Source: Malus domestica (lineage: Eukaryota > Streptophyta > Magnoliopsida > Rosales > Rosaceae). Taken from it: a stretch of DNA of 64,000 nt. How positions within the stretch are numbered: position 1 is the first letter of the stretch; each line of letters opens with the position of its first letter. A model generated the notes under the pieces. It ran no database searches. It saw nothing but the letters and a program-made list of their open reading frames with translations, and had not been told where the DNA came from. A program made the position numbers and the translations under genes. The stretch is taken from the NCBI RefSeq assembly GCF_042453785.1, contig NC_091677.1, forward strand, positions 4,497,501-4,561,500. Reading direction: 5' to 3'. Positions 58,141 through 64,000 of the stretch are shown here, piece after piece.

Positions 58141-60365
58141 TTGAAGGGAAACTCTTCTGGGTCCTTGACGGTATAACGTTGACCGGTGCTCAGTAGTTTC
58201 GGGATTAGTCAAGTATGGTACAAACAGTGCTCCCCTAAGTTCCCGAGTGAGGGAAGCTCATCGGTTGGGGACTTGCAAGATCCAAGCCGCTGAGTAATCA
58301 CGAAACTTCTAAGTACCGAGGTGTGGTATCGTCTTCACTTGCCTTATCTTTCTCATAGGTAGATGTGACATCTTCTCTGGAAGTACGCTTCCTCCATCCA
58401 GGGGTGGTATCTTTAACCGATGAAGATGCACAAGGTAATGTATCAATTTCACTTGAAGCTTACTTGTAGTTTCGGGCTTGGTCAAGTGCGATACAAACCC
58501 TATAGTAGGAGTCCCCCAAGTCGCCGAGCTAGGAGATTTGCCGAAAGAGGTGACAGACAAGGTAAGCAGTCAAACTTCCAAGTAAGCAACCCAGGATCAG
58601 AGGTTTGACTTCGGCTTCCGGTTGATTGTTCTCCTTCTCCTTGTCTCTCATTCAACTGCCAGGATAAGGAGAAGCAAATGGATAAGAGATGATATGAGAT
58701 ACTTTTGCTTTTGAAGAAGTAACTTTCCACAGGCTTATTCTTGAACTGTGCTGGAGGGTTTTCTGGTTCCCTTCAGAGTATAAGGCCGACTCAAGAATTT
58801 GAGGGTCAAAACAAGTCCATCAAATCTAGAGTACGTTCGACCTTGATGATATGGGATACTTTTGCTGTTGACGGAATAATGAATGTGGTATGGAAAGGTG
58901 TCGTGCTGTAGTGATCTGTTTCAGCTCACCGTTGAACCTTCTGCTTCAATCTTTTGCATGGCAGAAGTGGTGTGCAACCTTTGCATTTAAATGGTCCTTC
59001 AGAACATTCCTTCATAGTGACTCATCCACGCTTGGCAGCTTCAGTGTAAAGAGCCAATATCTGATCAACTGTCATGAGGTATTTGCCGGTGGAATTCGTG
59101 ACCTTGACAGCAGTTGAGGATGAGTACTCGAGAGCAATGCTAAGTAAGCAACCAGACAAAGGTTCCAGGCAGTCAGTTCCAAATTGGAGGTTTGATTTCA
59201 GGTTCCGACTGACTGCTCTCTTTCTCCTTGTCCTGCAGGTGTGAACAAGGATAAAGACAAAGACAGGGAGAAAGCATGATATGGGATACTCTTGCTTTCG
59301 ACCCTGATGATATGAGATACTCTTGTTCTTGGTGTGGCTTATTTGCTGAGGTATTATCGGGGGGAAATAAAGCTGAGTATTTCGAGAGGTTATGTTGAGG
59401 GTGCCTTCTCGAATGCGAGAAAGGGTTGAGCATTTTTGCAGGTTTGCCTGTCCGTTGAGGAGGGAGGTCGATGTATATAGGGATTTCCCAATAACAAGTA
59501 GTAATGCTATTCCTTTACCCTTCTTGGTCACATCAATGTAGTGGGAGCTGCCAGCTTCACGTGTTTTAATTTTGTCAGAGCACTTTGAAAAAGTGGTATG
59601 TGGTATCTGGAAAGCTGATGTTACGTGTGAAGATTACAGACAAGATTTATCTAAGGAAATCTGGCTCTCGAAGTTCTGAGAGTTGTGCCTCTTCGGTTTT
59701 CGAACAAGCAATCCCGTCGAGGATCTGACTCTCAAGATTCGGAAAGCGGTGCTACTCCGGTTTTTGAGAAAGTAATTATGTTGGGAGTCTTTTCTCGAAT
59801 GTGAGTAAAGGTTGGACGTTCTTGCCAACCTGTCTTGCCGCAAAACACGGAGGTCGACACACATAGAGACTTTCCAGTTGTCAAGCAGTGGTGCTGTTCC
59901 TTTACCCTTGTGGGTAATAGTAGGGTAGCTGGAACTTCGAAATTCTCGTGCCTAAACTTCGTCAGAGATCTTTGACAAAGTTATATGTGGTACCCGAGGA
60001 GTTGATGGTGCATATGGAGAGCGGTGATTGAACAGTAAGATTCACGTGCTTTCTACTTCACCAGAAATCTTCGACAGATTGCCTGTAATTTCCGCAAAGC
60101 TGAGTGTGCATGTGACAGGTGCTGACGAGGCTGAAAAAGCAGGTGCTTCTTCGATTTCTGAGATCGGCCCTCGTGGTCTCTGAGCAGCCCAGCTTTTGAG
60201 AAAGCAAACGCCTCTTTGATTTCTGAAGCTCCGTCGAGTGCAGATTTTTATAGAGGCTGGCATTAAGTTCCACAGCACACTTGAATCTCTACCAGTAGAA
60301 GCTCATTTCTTGCACTTCTAAGATCTTGATTTGTCTGACCTCTTCCCTCTTCAACACATTTGAAA

Positions 60366-61040
60366 ATGTCTGGACCCTCCGACCGTCGTTTTGACTTGAA
60401 CCTTGGAGAAGAGACAGCCACGCCTTCTCCAGACAACATATGGCGCCCATCTTTCATATCCCATACTGGTCCTCTTACCGTTGGGGATTCTGTGATGAAG
60501 AATGATATGACCGCTGCAGTGGTGGCCAGGAACCTTTTCACTCCCAAAGATAACAGACTACTTTCCAAACGGTCTGATGAGTTGGCTGTTAAGGACTCTC
60601 TGGCTCTTAGTGTTCAGTGTGCAGGTTCTGTGTCTAATATGGCCCAACGCCTATTTGCTAGAACCCGCCAAGTTGAATCATTGGCTGCTGAAGTGATGAG
60701 TCTCAAACAGGAGATTAGAGGGCTCAAGCATGAGAATAAGCAGTTGCACCGGCTCGCCCATGACTATGCTACAAACATGAAGAGGAAGCTTGACCAGATG
60801 AAGGAATCTGATGGTAAGGTTTTACTTGATCATCAGCGGTTTGTGGGTTTGTTCCAAAGGCATTTATTGCCTTCGTCCTCTGGGGCTGTACCTGGTAATG
60901 AAGCTTCAAATGATGAACCTCCAATGCCTCCTCCTTCTGGGGTTTTGTCAAGTACTGAGGCTCCGGATAACCACCCTCCGGTGCTTTCTCTTTCTGGGGC
61001 TCTACCGACTGCTGAGACTTCCCCTAAGCAACCTTTGTGA
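60366..61040 (+). CDS. 224-residue coiled-coil protein of unknown function carried by the repeat element
   Basis: Intact frame, ATG at 60366, TGA at 61038-61040. Seen: N-terminal MSGPSDRRFDLNLGEE, whose DLNL resembles an EAR-type repressor motif; a conserved-looking middle (NDMTAAVVARNLFTPKDNRLLSKRSDE in part); a predicted coiled coil at about residues 100-150 (ARTRQVESLAAEVMSLKQEI, GLKHENKQLHRL); a basic stretch MKRKLDQMKES; and a Pro/Ser-rich tail made of three imperfect repeats starting SGAVPGNE, SGVLSSTE and SGALPTAE. There is no zinc finger, protease, integrase or reverse transcriptase motif. I do not know a function. I recall similar frames being very frequent in apple and pear genomes, which fits a repeat-borne gene. 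It could be a gag-like substitute, a DNA/RNA-binding accessory protein, or a captured host gene. Confidence 0.75.
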   Translation: MSGPSDRRFDLNLGEETATPSPDNIWRPSFISHTGPLTVGDSVMKNDMTAAVVARNLFTPKDNRLLSKRSDELAVKDSLALSVQCAGSVSNMAQRLFARTRQVESLAAEVMSLKQEIRGLKHENKQLHRLAHDYATNMKRKLDQMKESDGKVLLDHQRFVGLFQRHLLPSSSGAVPGNEASNDEPPMPPPSGVLSSTEAPDNHPPVLSLSGALPTAETSPKQPL

Positions 61041-62139
61041 AGGCTCCCTTTTGTTTGTTTATTTTGACTCATGTATATGTACATATTTGTGGCTTATCGA
61101 AAATATTAATAAATAAGCTTTGCTTCATTTCAACATATTGTGTTAAATACACCAAAGCCTTCTTCATAAAGTTCTTTGAATTTTTTCTTTTGTTGAAACC
61201 TGTATTGTTGAAGCTTTGTGAGTGAAGCGTGTAGTTTGAGGTAGTGTTCCCTTAATTTCCCGAGTGAGGAAAACTTCTCGGTTGGAGACTTGAAAAATCC
61301 AAGTCACTGAGTGGTTGTGAGACTGCCGAGTATCAAGGTGCAGTAGCATATGGTGGGAGTCCCCCAAGTCTTCAGGCGAAGAGAGTTGCCGAATGAGGTG
61401 TCTCGCTTGTTACTAATTTGTCAAAGTAACGAATCCTTGTTTCGATGTCACACATTCGTATATGCTTTATCTAAAAATATTTCCAACTTTTGTGTGTTTG
61501 ATGCTGCATGCTATTGACTAGACAAGATCAAGTGCAATTAGTAGCTTTTCTCTCTTTTTCATCTTTTCTTTGGTGGAATTGCTTTTCGTTTCCACTAATC
61601 AGCCTGAGTGGATGCAAGATAACACCATTCTCTATAGCTCAGATTGCAAATTCGTCTTCATGAAAGTTGTTCCTTATCTTGTGAACTACAACATATCCAA
61701 ATTTGAGATCCATCGGAGTAGTACAACTTCAGAAATTAAAGTATGATGAGTAACTGTTCATCAATTTTCTGTTAACCCGTCAGACTTGTTGTGAGCTTCG
61801 AAATTCCATTTTCTCTTGTTCAGATCAACATACTTTCTTCATGGAAGTTGTTCCTCATCATCTCTTCCATAACATATCAAAAATTCAGAACAAACTAACG
61901 GTTGAATATTTCCAGATCTTCGAAACACCGCAGCAGCTTTGAAGCTTGCAGAAATCTGACCGTCATGTTTGGAGCTTCAACACTCTAACTTTCGTCGCTC
62001 AAATAGAAAAATTTCCTTCGTGAAAGTTGTTCATCTGCTCAAGAACTATAAGATGTCCAAAATTCAGCTCCACTGGAATTAGCTTCGCACTATCTTGATG
62101 AAGAGTGTGTGAAGCTTTTATGTGTTTTGGTGTTGAAAT

Positions 62140-62404
62140 TTGGTATTGTAGGTGAAGCTTTGGGGTTGAAGCTTGATAGGTGAAGCTTTATAGGTGAAGC
62201 TTTGGTGTTGAAGCTTTATAGGTGAAGCTTTGTGTTTGAAGCTTTATAGGTGAAGCTTTGGGGTTGAAGCTTGATAGGTGAAGCTTGATAGGTGAAGCTT
62301 TGTGTTTGAAGCTTTATAGGTGAAGCTTTGGTGTTGAAGCTTTATAGGTGAAGCTTTGTGTTGAAGCTTTATAGGTGAAGCTTTGGGGTTGAAGCTTTAT
62401 AGGT
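62140..62404. repeat. Minisatellite of gaagcttt / ataggtgaagcttt units
   Basis: More than ten short units (aggtgaagctttggggttg, aagctttataggtgaagct and close variants) follow one another with spacing of about 17 or 34 bases. The shared core is TGAAGCTT, which includes a HindIII-type palindrome AAGCTT. Confidence 0.9.
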
Positions 62405-62784
62405 GAAGCTTTTGTTGGCACCATAAATTGATTGTGCTTCGCACTATCTTGATGAACATAGTGCGAAGCTTGGGAGATTGATACTTGTCCTCCATTGATG
62501 AAGCTTTTGTTGGCACCATAAATTGATTGTGCTTCGCACTATCTTGATGAACATAGTGCGAAGCTTTGGAGATTGATACTTGTCTTCCATTGATGAAGCT
62601 TTTGTTGGCACCATAAATTGATTGTGCTTCGCACTATCTTGATGAACATAGTGCGAAGCTTTGGAGATTAATACTTGTCCTCAATTGATGAAGCTTTTGT
62701 TGGCACCATAAATTGATTGTGTTTCGCACTATCTTGATGAACATAGTACGAAGCTTTTGAGATTGATATTTGTCCTCCATTGAT
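62405..62784. repeat. 95-bp tandem repeat, four copies, each with a perfect 12-bp hairpin
   Basis: Units start at 62405, 62500, 62595 and 62690, and a fifth begins at 62785, so the period is exactly 95. Each contains GCTTCGCACTAT, the loop cttgatgaac and the inverse ATAGTGCGAAGC; the last copy carries changes in the stem. The unit ends with ccattgatgaagcttttgtt. Confidence 0.95.
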
Positions 62785-62817
62785 GAAGCTTTTGTTGAAT
62801 TTCCCAATTTCCAATTT

Positions 62818-62819
<2 letters not shown>

Positions 62820-62859
<40 letters not shown>
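62820..62859. repeat. Poly-T run of 40
   Basis: Uninterrupted T run between the 95-bp array and the following segment. It may be a poly-A tail in antisense orientation or simple slippage. Confidence 0.95.
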
Positions 62860-62860
<1 letters not shown>

Positions 62861-63309
62861 GGAAAACTAGAAATTTGAAAATGTGGGAGAGACAACGTAT
62901 ACAAATTTTGCTTCCATACTGTTAAGCGAGAGATTGTGATGCAAGCCACATCTTGTAGTAGTCGAAGGTTTGGATGAACCATATAAATTGAATTTGCTTC
63001 GAACAGTCTTGATCAAAAGCGTTTGAAGCGTTCTATGAGTTGTAGTGTTTGCATTGTTACAGAGGAGAAATGTCTGAAGCAGATGCAAGAGGGCTGAAGA
63101 GCTTGATCTTCGTATACCATGCATTGAAGCCATTGTTGGCTTGCAATAAGACTTTGTTGGTGACTATAGCTCTTGTTAGGCATAAGTGCTCCCCTAGTTG
63201 AGTTGTAAAGCTTGATGGTTTTTGATTATTTGTGAATGCTAGGAGTTCACATGTACAAGTTGTACCACTCGTCTTCTGGTTAATGGAATGAATGGTAGGT
63301 TGCTTTCAT

Positions 63310-63680
63310 CACGTGGTTGGTGGTACGAATGTGAATTCCTTAATCACCTTTCATCACATTTCATCACCTGGTTGGTGACATGAAGGAGAGTACGCGTTGT
63401 ACATTTCATCACCTGGTTGGTGGCATGAAGGAAAGTACGCGTTGTACATTTCATCACCTAGTTGGTGGCATGAAGATGAGTTCCTTCTTCACCTGATTGG
63501 TGATAAGGGTGGCAAGTTTCCAAATAATATTAGAGTACGAGTTGTACATTTCATCACCTAGTTGGTGGTACGAAGGTGAGTTCCTTCATCACCTAGTTGG
63601 TGAGAATAAGGGCATTTCATCACCTAGTTGGTGGTACGAAGGTGAGTTCCTTCATCACCTAGTTGGTGAGAATAAGGGCA
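63310..63680. repeat. Irregular array of TCACCTRGTTGGTG units
   Basis: About ten copies of tcacctggttggtg or tcacctagttggtg are spaced by about 21-46 bases with gcatgaaggagagtacgcgt or acgaaggtgagttccttc between them. Each copy holds the inverted pair CACC/GGTG. Confidence 0.9.
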
Positions 63681-63788
63681 AGGTGTCGAGGCACATTGTG
63701 GCAAGTGTCGAGGCACATTGTGGCAAATGTCGAATGACACAAAGTGTGTTGAACCCTTTCGAAGCACAGTTGGCTTATGTATGGATAT

Positions 63789-63930
63789 GTTGGAATGTAT
63801 GATGTTTATGCATGAATGTGTTGGAATGTATGATGTTTATGTATGAATGTATTGGAATGTATGATGTTTATGTATGAATGTGTTGGAATGTATGATGTTT
63901 ATGTATGAATGTGTTGGAATGTATGATGTA
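63789..63930. repeat. 31-bp tandem repeat, four copies and a partial fifth
   Basis: Units begin gttggaatgtatgatgttta at 63789, 63820, 63851, 63882 and 63913. They are almost identical. Confidence 0.95.
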
Positions 63931-64000
63931 GATCCTTTGTATAGTCTTGTTGACACATACTTAGATTTTGTTTTGTATTGGAAACATTTGCGTTGAAGCT

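Larger units (their letters stand above)
57710..64000 (+). mobile_element. Large non-autonomous LTR-type element with its own ORF and satellite arrays (left part)
   Basis: The left boundary TGTTGATGCACAAAATCAGC looks like an LTR start. The next 0.5 kb has promoter-like features (a ccctatttatagaagag TATA-like word at about 57990 and three 34-bp repeats). No gag or pol is seen in the 6.3 kb available. Instead there are diverged internal repeats of about 400 bases (59370-59660 and 59770-60020 share ctcgaatg, cctttaccctt and gtcagag words in order). An open 224-codon frame follows (60366-61040), then several tandem arrays (62140-63930). The right end lies outside the window, so the class is inferred from the left end only. 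It looks structurally continuous. Confidence 0.6.

Noticed and set aside
57645-58212. Minus-strand frames in the left end of the large element
   Set aside because: They come from the repeated 34-bp units and LTR-like sequence and have no protein features.
63497-63802. 101-codon plus-strand frame with repeated SPSWWYEGEFLHHLVGENKG
   Set aside because: It is a by-product of the TCACCTAGTTGGTG array.
62405-63930. CRISPR-like array
   Set aside because: Repeats are directly adjacent without unique spacers, the context is a plant mobile element, and no cas genes are possible here.

Overview
The window reads as nuclear DNA of a eudicot plant. It has intron-containing genes with GT-AG junctions, plant-only families (UDP-glycosyltransferases with a PSPG box, a nuclear-encoded plastid ribosomal protein, a plastid-type alpha-amylase), and LTR, Harbinger, hAT, Mutator-like and SINE insertions. 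Short insertion families, the Harbinger N-terminal frame and an Au-like SINE resemble repeats I associate with apple and pear, so a rosaceous tree is my best guess. That is inference from memory, not a search.

Layout. 1-930: a decayed UGT. 1912-3492: an intact two-exon gene for plastid ribosomal protein S9. 4872-6317: an intact UGT83A1-type gene. 6600-16300: nested mobile DNA. Two side-by-side copies of a Copia gag relic are interrupted by a Mutator-like element, a hAT-like element and small MITEs. A Harbinger deletion derivative follows, itself split by a 2.5-kb solo LTR. 17164-25780: a second copy of the RPS9-3'-end plus UGT block, now holding a solo LTR and a 4.7-kb Copia relic; its UGT (24246-25691) is intact. 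26132-37090: three UGT pseudogenes, SINEs, and a complete 6.2-kb non-coding (LARD-like) LTR element. 38195-38713: half of a TFIIB-like gene.

40230-46264 holds a large eight-exon minus-strand gene for a Gln/Ser-rich protein of the plant family annotated 'dentin sialophosphoprotein-related'. Splicing keeps one frame throughout except for a single in-frame TAA. Two related MITEs, a tRNA-Ala(UGC) and a 211-bp tandem duplication follow. 50213-55798 is a fourteen-exon minus-strand gene for a 973-residue protein that joins a long coiled coil to a complete GH13 alpha-amylase domain; all catalytic residues are present. 57710 to the window edge is the left part of a large non-autonomous LTR-type element. 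It carries an intact 224-codon coiled-coil frame of unknown function and several satellite-like arrays, one with a perfect 12-bp hairpin in its 95-bp unit.

Functional reading. The working genes are probably RPS9 (plastid translation), two UGT83A1-like glucosyltransferases (small-molecule glucosylation), the disordered nuclear-type protein, the coiled-coil amylase (starch breakdown) and the tRNA. There is no operon-like logic. The main story is local duplication and decay of a UGT block, with many dated-by-nesting insertions. The least explained items are the coiled-coil amylase fusion and the ORF-plus-hairpin-satellite element at the right end.
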